A stretch of DNA of 7,764 nucleotides from Ramlibacter sp. (GTDB lineage: Bacteria > Pseudomonadota > Gammaproteobacteria > Burkholderiales > Burkholderiaceae_C): assembly GCA_026785815.1 (NCBI GenBank), contig JAJAZH010000008.1, forward strand, positions 1-7,764, written 5' to 3'. The notes below the pieces were generated by a model. The model saw only the letters and a program-made list of their open reading frames with translations. It was not told the origin of the DNA and did not search any database. This document shows, piece by piece, positions 1 through 6,721 of the stretch (position 1 is the stretch's first letter; each line of letters begins with the position of its first letter). The position numbers and the translations under genes are program-made.

Positions 1-1442
1 GACACTTCATAGGTCACGCAATAGTCCAGCGCCACCAGTTCGAACTCCTCCGGGCGGTGCATGACGCGCAGCACTTCCAGCCGCAGCTTCCACCAGGCCG
101 GATTGGCGGATTTGTCGCCCGACGGCGTCGCGGTCTTGAGCACGTTCTCAAGGTTGTCGGCGCCGATGAAACGCAGTTGCACCGTTTGCGTGGCCCACTG
201 CGTGAACAGCCGGGTCAGGCCCTCCAGCGCCGCTTCGTCGATCGTGTTGAGCTTGTTCCAGTTCAGGCGCCAGGGCTGCGGCGCCTTGGCCAGGGCCGCG
301 TTCAGCGCAGCGAGCGTCTGGGTGCCTAAAATCGACGGCGAGTTCCAGTCGGCGGTCTGCTTCGACGTCGGCGCGGCGGACGCCTGCGGCGCAGTCATCC
401 GGCTCACCGCATCGGGCAGCGAGATCCATTGCGGCGCCGAGCGCGCAAAGCGGCTGGCGAAATCGATCGCTGCGGCTTCGTAACGATCGAGCTGGCCAGT
501 GGCGCGGTAGAGATCGAACAGCGTCAGCCAGGTTTCGTCATGGTTGATGCGCTGCCCCTGCGGCGAGAGCACGTCCAGCAAGCCCGCCTCTGCGCCGGCG
601 TCATCGCCGTTGGCGAAGCGGATTGCCGCCTCCTCGAGCTCCGGATCGTGGGCGAATTCGTCGACGTCGATGGCGATCAGCTTGGATGCCGAAAACACGC
701 TGTTGCTGTTGGTCACCGAATCGCGGCCCCGGGTCGACACCGGGACCGAAGGCGAAAAACCCGCAGCCCGCGGCGAGGCCACGGCGATCGGACGCGCGTT
801 CGGCGCTGCGACCGGTTTCTGCTGCTCGGCCTCCGTTTTGGCCGGTGCCTGGACTGCTGGGGCCGGCGCACCGGGCTGCGGTTTCGCAGCGGTTGCTGCG
901 GCGGCCGCTGTGGCCGCAGGCGCAGCAGTCGCCGGCGCCGGGGGATTGGGCGTCAGCGGCTGCGGCGCCGTGCGGGTGTAGGAATTGGGCCGGTTCGGCG
1001 GCAAGGGAGACCGCGCCGGCGCTTCCGGTGGCGGCGGGACCGGGTCGAGCATGGCCGCGCCGGTGCTGCCGCGCAGGGACGCGTCCCCGTGCTTGGTCTT
1101 CCACCACTGCATCGACATCTGGGCTTCGATCTCGTCGATCTTCTTGAGCGTCGTCGCGCGGTCGTCGGGCTTGGACGGCATCGAACTCTGGAAGAACGAG
1201 GGCCGGGCCATCGGGTCCTGTCCCGCCATCACCTCGCTGCGGCGCATCTTGCGCAGCATGTCGAACTCGCGCTTGCGGACAAAGTCGTTGCGCCGCTTGC
1301 GCTCGATCATCTCCTTGAGCATCTGCTTGGAGTAGCTGCTCTCGCGATCGGTTTCCGGCTGGTCGAGGTCGGACCAGTTGGTGGTCGGGTTGCGAACGAA
1401 TTTGACGACCTTGGACAGCAGGCCGGAATCGTCTTTGGACAT
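1..1442 (-). CDS. STAS-domain protein with Pro/Ala-rich linker, C-terminus cut by window edge
   Basis: The frame is open from ATG at 1442 to the left edge (480 codons plus 2 nt, no stop), so the C-terminus is missing. Residues 1-115 are charged and helical, starting MSKDDSGLLSKVVKFVRNPT, with a basic stretch around 40-70. Residues 134-235 are a Pro/Ala-rich, probably disordered linker. Residues about 265-340 look like a helical repeat of the kind seen in FimV/TPR-type proteins (LFDLYRATGQ at 308-317, FARSAPQW at 332-339). Residues about 372-436 resemble a STAS fold: a strand, then NTIDEAALEGL at 399-409, then a strand and helix (VQLRFIGADN at 421-430). STAS domains usually mediate protein-protein or nucleotide-linked signalling, but the partner here is unknown. 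No signal peptide or membrane segment is visible. It lies 51 bp after dksA in the same direction, with no good Shine-Dalgarno, so co-transcription is likely. The exact function is not recognised. Confidence 0.8.
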   Translation of the reverse strand, partial: MSKDDSGLLSKVVKFVRNPTTNWSDLDQPETDRESSYSKQMLKEMIERKRRNDFVRKREFDMLRKMRRSEVMAGQDPMARPSFFQSSMPSKPDDRATTLKKIDEIEAQMSMQWWKTKHGDASLRGSTGAAMLDPVPPPPEAPARSPLPPNRPNSYTRTAPQPLTPNPPAPATAAPAATAAAAATAAKPQPGAPAPAVQAPAKTEAEQQKPVAAPNARPIAVASPRAAGFSPSVPVSTRGRDSVTNSNSVFSASKLIAIDVDEFAHDPELEEAAIRFANGDDAGAEAGLLDVLSPQGQRINHDETWLTLFDLYRATGQLDRYEAAAIDFASRFARSAPQWISLPDAVSRMTAPQASAAPTSKQTADWNSPSILGTQTLAALNAALAKAPQPWRLNWNKLNTIDEAALEGLTRLFTQWATQTVQLRFIGADNLENVLKTATPSGDKSANPAWWKLRLEVLRVMHRPEEFELVALDYCVTYEV

Positions 1443-1479
1443 TGCTGGAGTCGTTCGGTGCAGTGCGGTGCGCGGATCG

Positions 1480-1493
1480 GGCCGGGGGCGGCC
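1480..1493 (-). other. Perfect GC hairpin directly after the dksA stop codon
   Basis: GGCCG-CCCC-CGGCC on the minus strand forms a 5-bp stem with a 4-nt loop, starting at the base after the dksA TGA. No T-run follows, so it is not a canonical intrinsic terminator. It could slow polymerase or protect the dksA end of a shared transcript. Such short stems also arise by chance at this GC content. Confidence 0.3.
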
Positions 1494-2564
1494 TCAGTCC
1501 CCGAACATCTTCTGTTTCAGCTCCCGGCGCTGCTGCGCCTCCAGCGACAGCGTGGCGGTCGGACGCGCCAGCAACCGGCCGACGCCGATCGGCTCGCCGG
1601 TTTCGTCGCAGTAGCCATAGTCGCCCGCGTCGATGCGCACGATCGACTGCTCGATCTTCTTGAGCAACTTGCGCTCGCGGTCGCGGGTTCTGAGCTCCAG
1701 CGCGTGCTCTTCCTCGATCGTCGCGCGGTCGGCCGGGTCGGGGACGATCACGGTGTCCTCGCGCAGATGCTCGGTGGTTTCGCCGGCGCTGTTGAGGATT
1801 TCCTGTTTGAGCTGCGCTAGCTTCAGGCGGAAAAACGCCATCTGCTTCTCGTTCATGTACTCCGAATCGGCCATCGCCATGACTTCGGCGTCACTGAGCT
1901 GGTCGACCGTCTTGGTTTTCCAGTTGTTGGCCAGCTTCGGGTCTTTCTTGATCGCGACCATCGGCGGCGCGGGCAGGACGGGAGGGGGCATGGTGTGGGT
2001 GTAGCTCGATTTCGCAGCGGTCGAGGCCACGGATTGCGCCATCGAAGGCACCGTGATCTGCGCCAGCCGCGCGGAAGGCTTGGTGGCCCGCGCCGGCGCC
2101 CCGACCTGCACCACAGGCATCGGACGGGGCGGGTCGGCGCGAACCGGAGCCGACGCCTTGGGCGCCGGGGTGGCTTTTTTGGAAACGGCTTTTGGTGCTG
2201 GCGCGGCCTTGGCCTTGGCAGTCGGCTTGGCCGATGCGGACGGTGTCTTGGCTGTCAATGGCTTCTTCATTGCGGGCTTGGCCGCGGTCTTTTCCACTGT
2301 CTTGGAATGCTTGGCGGCTGCGCGGGATTTCGCGGCCGGCTTGGCGGATTTTTTTGCTGGCGCCTTGGCGGCCGGCCTGGACTTGGCAACCGGCTTGTTG
2401 GTGACCGGCTTGGCGACGGCTTTGCTGACGGGCTTGGGCTTGGCAGCGGGCTTGCTTTTAGCTGCGGGCTTGGCCGGCGCCTTGGCGGTTTTCTTGGCCG
2501 GGGCCGGCTTGGTTCTGGAACCCGCCTTGGCTGGTTTGGCCGCAGCCTTGGTTTGGGGCTTCAA
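1494..2564 (-). CDS. dksA: DksA/TraR-family RNA polymerase-binding regulator, zinc-ligand-poor, with long Lys/Ala/Pro-rich N-terminal tail
   Basis: DksA binds the RNA polymerase secondary channel and, with ppGpp, adjusts initiation at stringent-response promoters. From TTG at 2564 the protein is 356 aa, against about 150 for E. coli DksA. Residues 235-356 are the DksA core. EYMNEKQMAFF (235-245) matches the family start, and the coiled-coil tip has D276, D279 and A281, the pattern needed for activity in E. coli. The C-terminal finger keeps only C319; the other three zinc cysteines are T322, S340 and A343, as in zinc-independent DksA proteins of alphaproteobacteria and Pseudomonas DksA2. Residues 1-143 are Lys/Ala/Pro repeats with a single acidic residue (E91), resembling histone H1-like tails; 144-205 are Pro/Ser-rich. 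The TTG is preferred because AGGAGA sits 6 nt upstream. The frame also runs upstream to 2777, but that extension lacks the tail's composition. Core identity is very secure; the start is less so. Confidence 0.9.
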   Translation of the reverse strand: MKPQTKAAAKPAKAGSRTKPAPAKKTAKAPAKPAAKSKPAAKPKPVSKAVAKPVTNKPVAKSRPAAKAPAKKSAKPAAKSRAAAKHSKTVEKTAAKPAMKKPLTAKTPSASAKPTAKAKAAPAPKAVSKKATPAPKASAPVRADPPRPMPVVQVGAPARATKPSARLAQITVPSMAQSVASTAAKSSYTHTMPPPVLPAPPMVAIKKDPKLANNWKTKTVDQLSDAEVMAMADSEYMNEKQMAFFRLKLAQLKQEILNSAGETTEHLREDTVIVPDPADRATIEEEHALELRTRDRERKLLKKIEQSIVRIDAGDYGYCDETGEPIGVGRLLARPTATLSLEAQQRRELKQKMFGD

Positions 2565-2647
2565 ATCCAGTCTCCTCGCAACGACGCTGGCATGGGCGCG
2601 GACTGGGTCAGCCGGCCTGCTTTTTTCTGGTGGGGGTTCGCCTTCAT
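2561..2647 (-). CDS. Possible 28-codon leader frame overlapping the dksA start
   Basis: An open frame starts at ATG 2647 (peptide MKANPHQKKAGRLTQSAPMP, then eight more residues) and ends at TGA 2563-2561. That stop shares two bases with the proposed TTG start of dksA (TTGA). Such stop-start overlap is typical of translational coupling. There is no Shine-Dalgarno before the ATG, but it lies 8 nt after a TATAAC box, so a leaderless or near-leaderless start is conceivable. No homolog is recognised. A frame of this length can be open by chance at this GC content. Confidence 0.25.
   Translation of the reverse strand: MKANPHQKKAGRLTQSAPMPASLRGDWI
2571..2576 (-). promoter_or_regulatory. Shine-Dalgarno deciding a TTG start for dksA
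   Basis: AGGAGA lies 6 nt before TTG at 2564-2562. No in-frame ATG lies near this site; the next in-frame ATG upstream would add an N-terminus unlike the Lys/Ala-rich tail. This supports a TTG start. Confidence 0.6.
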
Positions 2648-2655
2648 GAGTGCGA

Positions 2656-2692
2656 GTTATACCCTGATTGCCGCGCTCCAGACCGCCGTCAA
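2656..2692 (-). promoter_or_regulatory. Candidate dksA promoter elements
   Basis: On the minus strand TATAAC (2661-2656) is a good sigma70-type -10 box in otherwise GC-rich DNA, about 90 nt before the dksA TTG. TTGACG (2692-2687) looks like a -35 box, but the 25-bp spacing is too long for the two to work together. Either the -10 is used with a weak -35 or an activator, or one of them is fortuitous. The 243-bp gap after the upstream GTPase gene leaves room for a separate dksA promoter. Confidence 0.3.
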
Positions 2693-2775
2693 AGGGTCTG
2701 TACCCATGGCTCTCCAGCGATGGCCCGCCAGAGGAGCCACGCGCGAGTTGCAGAATCGAGACAGTCGTCAGGCCC

Positions 2776-2798
2776 ACGCCCCCGCAAAACGGGCGCGC
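2776..2798 (-). terminator. Possible terminator-like hairpin after the COG0523 gene
   Basis: Starting 9 bases beyond the GTPase stop codon, GCGCGCCCG-TTTTG-CGGGGGCGT forms a 9-position stem with one G-G mismatch and a terminal G-T pair, around a 5-nt loop. There is no T-run after it, so at most it is a weak or Rho-assisted terminator, or an mRNA end-stabilising stem. It would separate the GTPase transcript from dksA. Confidence 0.35.
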
Positions 2799-2807
2799 AA
2801 GCCGACT

Positions 2808-3896
2808 TCAAACCAGGCATTGCTCCAGCCCCTGCAGGAAAATGTCCTTGGGCAGGTCGATGCCGATGAACACCATCTTGCTGTTGGGGGTCTCGTCAGC
2901 CCCCCAATGCGGGCCAAGGTCGCTCCCCATCAGCTGGTGCACGCCCTGGAAAATCACCTTGCGCTCGGTGCCTTTCATGCTCAGCACGCCCTTGTAGCGC
3001 AGCATCCGGGGACCGTAGATGTTGACCACCGCCCCCAGGAAATCCTCCAGCTTGGCCGGATCGAACGGGCGTTCCGACCGGAACACGAAGCTCTTGACGT
3101 CGTCGTCATGGTGGTGGTGGTGCCCGTGCCCGCCGCCGGCGTGCGATGGGTGGTCGCATTGTTCACCCTGCTCGTGCCCAGCCTCATGGCCATGCTCGGG
3201 CGAGTTGTGCTGGCCGACCGGGCCGAGCTGCGCCGGTTCTTCCTTCAGGAAGTCCGGATCGATGTCGAGCTTCGAATTGAGGTTGAAGCCGCGCAGGTCG
3301 AACACCTCGCTCAGGCCGACCTCGCCGAAGTGCACTGCCTTCATCGGCGCCCGCGGGTTCATGTGTTTCAAGCGGTGCATCAGCGCCTCGGTCTCGCCCT
3401 GGGCGACCAGGTCGGTCTTGCTGATGAAGATCTGGTCGGCGAAACCGACCTGGCGCCGGGCCTCCTGGCGGTCGTTGAGCTGCTGTGGCGCGTGCTTGGC
3501 GTCGACCAGGGTCAGGATCGAGTCGAGCAGGTAGGTCTCGGCGATCTCGTCGTCCATGAAGAAGGTCTGCGCCACCGGACCGGGATCGGCCAGGCCGGTG
3601 GTCTCGATCACCACCCGGTCGAAGTCCAGCAGGCCCTTTCGCTTCTTGGCGGCAAGCAGCTGCAGGGTGGCCCGCAGATCCTCGCGGATGGTGCAGCAGA
3701 TGCAGCCGTTGCTCATCTGGATGATCTGCTCCTTGGTCTCCGAAACGAGGATGTCGCTGTCGATGTTTTCTTCGCCGAATTCGTTCTCGATGATGGCGAT
3801 CTTCTGGCCGTGGGCTTCGCCCAGCACCCGCTTGAGCAGGGTGGTCTTGCCGGAGCCGAGGAAGCCGGTGAGGATGGTGGCGGGGATGAGGCTCAT
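2808..3896 (-). CDS. COG0523 (CobW/YjiA/ZNG1-like) metal-chaperone GTPase with His-rich loop
   Basis: A 362-aa G3E-family cytoplasmic GTPase. Members use GTP hydrolysis to insert or hold metal ions, often zinc, for client proteins. The Walker A motif is GFLGSGKT (11-18), followed by the metal-binding CxCC motif at C65, C67 and C68. ETTG (98-101) is the switch/Walker B region, and SKTD (159-162) is the guanine-specificity motif in a variant form. The C-terminal CobW domain spans about 267-355. A His/Glu/Asp-rich loop (230-266) with 12 histidines, including a run of five, lies between the two domains; such loops bind or store zinc, nickel or cobalt. The ATG at 3896 begins the family's usual N-terminus, with only a weak upstream GGA as ribosome binding site. 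It is 77 bp after rlmI and 243 bp before dksA. Cobalamin synthesis is unlikely because no cob genes are near. The metal and client cannot be read from the sequence. Confidence 0.93.
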   Translation of the reverse strand: MSLIPATILTGFLGSGKTTLLKRVLGEAHGQKIAIIENEFGEENIDSDILVSETKEQIIQMSNGCICCTIREDLRATLQLLAAKKRKGLLDFDRVVIETTGLADPGPVAQTFFMDDEIAETYLLDSILTLVDAKHAPQQLNDRQEARRQVGFADQIFISKTDLVAQGETEALMHRLKHMNPRAPMKAVHFGEVGLSEVFDLRGFNLNSKLDIDPDFLKEEPAQLGPVGQHNSPEHGHEAGHEQGEQCDHPSHAGGGHGHHHHHDDDVKSFVFRSERPFDPAKLEDFLGAVVNIYGPRMLRYKGVLSMKGTERKVIFQGVHQLMGSDLGPHWGADETPNSKMVFIGIDLPKDIFLQGLEQCLV

Positions 3897-3973
3897 GGGA
3901 TGTCCAGAAAGGGGCAGAGGTGGGGCAGTTTAGCGGCCTGCCAAGGGCGCGTGGGCAATGCGGACAAGCGGTC

Positions 3974-5151
<1,178 letters not shown>

Positions 5152-5155
<4 letters not shown>

Positions 5156-5177
5156 CGCGCCATTGTCCCTCTGGGAC
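5152..5177 (-). promoter_or_regulatory. Hairpin and three-codon frame at the rlmI start
   Basis: GTCCC-AGA-GGGAC (5177-5165) is a perfect 5-bp stem with a 3-nt loop that contains the GAGGG element upstream of rlmI. Just after it, ATG-GCG-CGA-TGA (5163-5152) is a three-codon frame whose TGA overlaps the rlmI ATG as ATGA. GAGGG is 3 nt from the mini-frame ATG and 11 nt from the rlmI ATG. This may modulate initiation, or the mini-frame may be fortuitous. Confidence 0.25.
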
Positions 5178-5195
5178 CGGCGCGGGCCGGCAAGC

Positions 5196-6149
5196 TCAGC
5201 GGATCGCGACCGGGTTGATGATGCCCTGCACCGCGCCCGTGATCTTCGGCGTGCCCAGCACGAACATGAATTCCCAGGCCTGGTCGCGCACCAGCGGGCC
5301 GGTGTTCATGTTCTCCAGGATGTAGACGCCGTTGCGCGCCAGCAGGATCTGGTGCACCTCGAACACGCCGGCGCCCGGCTCGAACGGGATGGCCTCGAGC
5401 GCCCAGGTGTCGGCACCGATCGCCACCACGTCCTTGGAACTCAGGTAAGTCGCCCCCTCCCGTCCGAGGCCCGGCTCGCCGGCCAGGAAGCGCTTGTTGT
5501 CCTTGCCTTCCAGCGCCTGCCAGCCGGTGTGGAACAGCACCACGTCGCCCTTGCGGATCTCGATGCCCTGGCGCCGCGCCTGCTCGTCAATCTCTTTGCG
5601 GTTGAACGCAGTGCCTTCGGGCACGATCGCGACACCGTAGTACGCAGTCATGTCCAGCACGATGCCGCGGGTGACGAACGGCGGGACCTTCTCGATCCCC
5701 AGCTTCTTGAGCCCGTTGGCCTGGACGAACTCGGAATTCTTGAAGCAGTTGTAGTAGACGTTGTCGATTCCGATATGGCCCAGCCCGTCGAGCTGGGAAC
5801 CGGTGCCGACCCAGCCCATGTAGATGTCGTCGTTGTAGGTGGTCTTGGTGCCGCCCAGGCTGATGCCGCCGGCCTGCCCCGGCTGCAGCACCGTGACCGA
5901 CCAGGTGCGCGGCGCATAGGCTGCCGTCTGGGCGTTGGTCTCGAAGGCAAGCGCATAGGTCTTGCCGGTCTTCACCAGCCGGGCCGCGTCGGCGGCCATC
6001 TGGGGCGTCAGCAGGTTGGCGGCGCCGATTTCGTCGTCGGGCCCGAACCGGGACTTGCACCAGTCGGGCTGGGCCTGCACGTAGGGGCTGGCGGCGCCAG
6101 CAAGTACGGCTGCGAGCAGCCACGGGCGAAGCAGGAACATTGCGGTCAT
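5196..6149 (-). CDS. Secreted cyclase-family (kynurenine formamidase-like) metal-dependent hydrolase
   Basis: A 317-aa protein of the cyclase family (PF04199 / COG1878 type), whose characterised members hydrolyse amides or lactone-like bonds, for example N-formylkynurenine. ATG 6149 is chosen because AGGAG lies 5 nt upstream and a signal peptide follows: Arg at 8, hydrophobic 9-20, and VQA at 24-26 as a plausible signal peptidase site. It is therefore probably exported to the periplasm. The family metal motif HxGTHxDxxxH appears as WVGTGSQLDGLGH (113-125): D121 and H125 are kept, but the first His is W113 and the middle one falls at or near Q119. Further family features are GDVVLFHTGW (201-210), GADTWALE (245-252), H266 and the LEN motif at 278-280. 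It may represent a distinct subfamily rather than a true formamidase; no kyn genes are near. It lies between xerC and rlmI and reads toward rlmI. The substrate is unknown. Confidence 0.85.
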   Translation of the reverse strand: MTAMFLLRPWLLAAVLAGAASPYVQAQPDWCKSRFGPDDEIGAANLLTPQMAADAARLVKTGKTYALAFETNAQTAAYAPRTWSVTVLQPGQAGGISLGGTKTTYNDDIYMGWVGTGSQLDGLGHIGIDNVYYNCFKNSEFVQANGLKKLGIEKVPPFVTRGIVLDMTAYYGVAIVPEGTAFNRKEIDEQARRQGIEIRKGDVVLFHTGWQALEGKDNKRFLAGEPGLGREGATYLSSKDVVAIGADTWALEAIPFEPGAGVFEVHQILLARNGVYILENMNTGPLVRDQAWEFMFVLGTPKITGAVQGIINPVAIR

Positions 6150-6154
6150 GGAAT

Positions 6155-6159
6155 CTCCT
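6155..6159 (-). promoter_or_regulatory. Shine-Dalgarno of the cyclase gene
   Basis: AGGAG sits 5 nt before ATG 6149. It selects this start over the upstream in-frame codons at 6221 and 6203, which would put about 24 extra, mostly polar and basic residues ahead of the signal peptide. Confidence 0.65.
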
Positions 6160-6211
6160 CTGGAAAAGTCTTTGTGCTGGCCACCGCTCCTGCGTGAGCC
6201 CATTTTTCGAC

Positions 6212-6240
6212 AGCGTAGCACTGCCGCTTCGCGGCGTCAC
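6212..6240 (-). promoter_or_regulatory. Candidate cyclase promoter overlapped by an inverted repeat
   Basis: GTGACG (6240-6235) and TACGCT (6217-6212) are spaced by exactly 17 bp, giving a moderate sigma70-like promoter (4/6 and 3/6 matches) that would leave a leader of roughly 55 nt before the cyclase ATG. The spacer includes a perfect inverted repeat, GCCGC-GAA-GCGGC (6235-6223), which could be an operator or a residual terminator stem. There is no adjacent regulator gene. The 149 bp between 6150 and 6298 hold nothing else I can identify. Confidence 0.3.
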
Positions 6241-6298
6241 CACAGCCCGGGACCAACTGCGGGAAAGTCCTAGCCTGGAAGCGATTTGCGGCTGCTCC

Positions 6299-6711
6299 GG
6301 CGACTGCCTGGCGGTGGCGCCGGCGCACGTGCACGCCGGCCTGGGCATCGGCTACATGCCGCAAGACCGCGGCCTGGTGCCGGAACTGAGCGTGGAGGAA
6401 AACATCTGCCTGCCGCTGTGGGTGTCGCGGGCGCCGGTGCTCCGCGAACGGCTGGACTTCGTCTACGGCGTGCTGCCGGAAATGCTGGAGATGCGCGGGC
6501 GCTGTCGGTCGGCACCCGCGTGCTGCTGCTGGATCAACCGTTTGAAGGGGTCGCCCCCGCCCTGTCGCAGCGGCTGTCGGAAGTGGTGGGGCAACTGCGC
6601 GGCCACGGCCTCACGGTGCTGATCAGCCAGTCGGACCTGAATCACTCGCGCAGCCTGCTGGACCAGGAAGTGGTGATCGAGCGCGGCGCCAACCCGGCTG
6701 CCGCCGGCTGA
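6299..6711 (+). pseudogene. Remnant of a LivF-like (branched-chain amino acid type) ABC transporter ATP-binding protein
   Basis: Homology begins at about 6299 in the frame with GGC at 6299 and reads through the Q-loop region (GIGYMPQDRGLVPELSVEEN, MPQ codons from 6356) to EMR near 6496. Past that point the frame has no family similarity. The match resumes one frame over at ARALSVGTRVLLLDQPFEGV (from 6493) and continues through LISQSDLNHS to TGA 6709-6711. The N-terminal part with Walker A is absent. The segment that should hold the LSGGQ signature and its helix is also missing, deleted with a change of frame at a GCGCGGGC stretch near 6493-6500. The Walker B aspartate remains (GAT 6532), but the following catalytic Glu is Gln (CAA 6535). 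Intact LivF-type proteins are about 235-250 aa; under 60% remains, in two frames. It cannot make a functional ATPase. It is the only plus-strand coding trace and ends 10 bp from the xerC stop. No permease or binding-protein genes are in the window. Confidence 0.85.
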
Positions 6712-6721
6712 TTCCCGGCAT

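Noticed and set aside
2650..2675. Zur box upstream of dksA
   Set aside because: Only one half (TATAAC) resembles the Zur palindrome; the other half matches at about two of six positions, which is chance level.
2565..2777. N-terminal extension of dksA to the codon at 2777
   Set aside because: The extension has no Lys/Ala repeats or family similarity, while a strong AGGAGA precedes TTG 2564 and a -10-like box lies inside the extension.
6150..6221. Upstream start of the cyclase at 6221
   Set aside because: It would bury the signal peptide behind about 24 mostly polar and basic residues and ignore the AGGAG just before ATG 6149.
6694..6707. Bidirectional terminator between the ABC remnant and xerC
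   Set aside because: CCGGC-TGCC-GCCGG is a 5-bp stem with no T-run on either side and lies in former coding sequence, so I do not call it a terminator.
6299..6711. Functional short ABC protein
   Set aside because: It lacks Walker A and the signature motif and changes frame in the middle, so neither frame gives a working ATPase.
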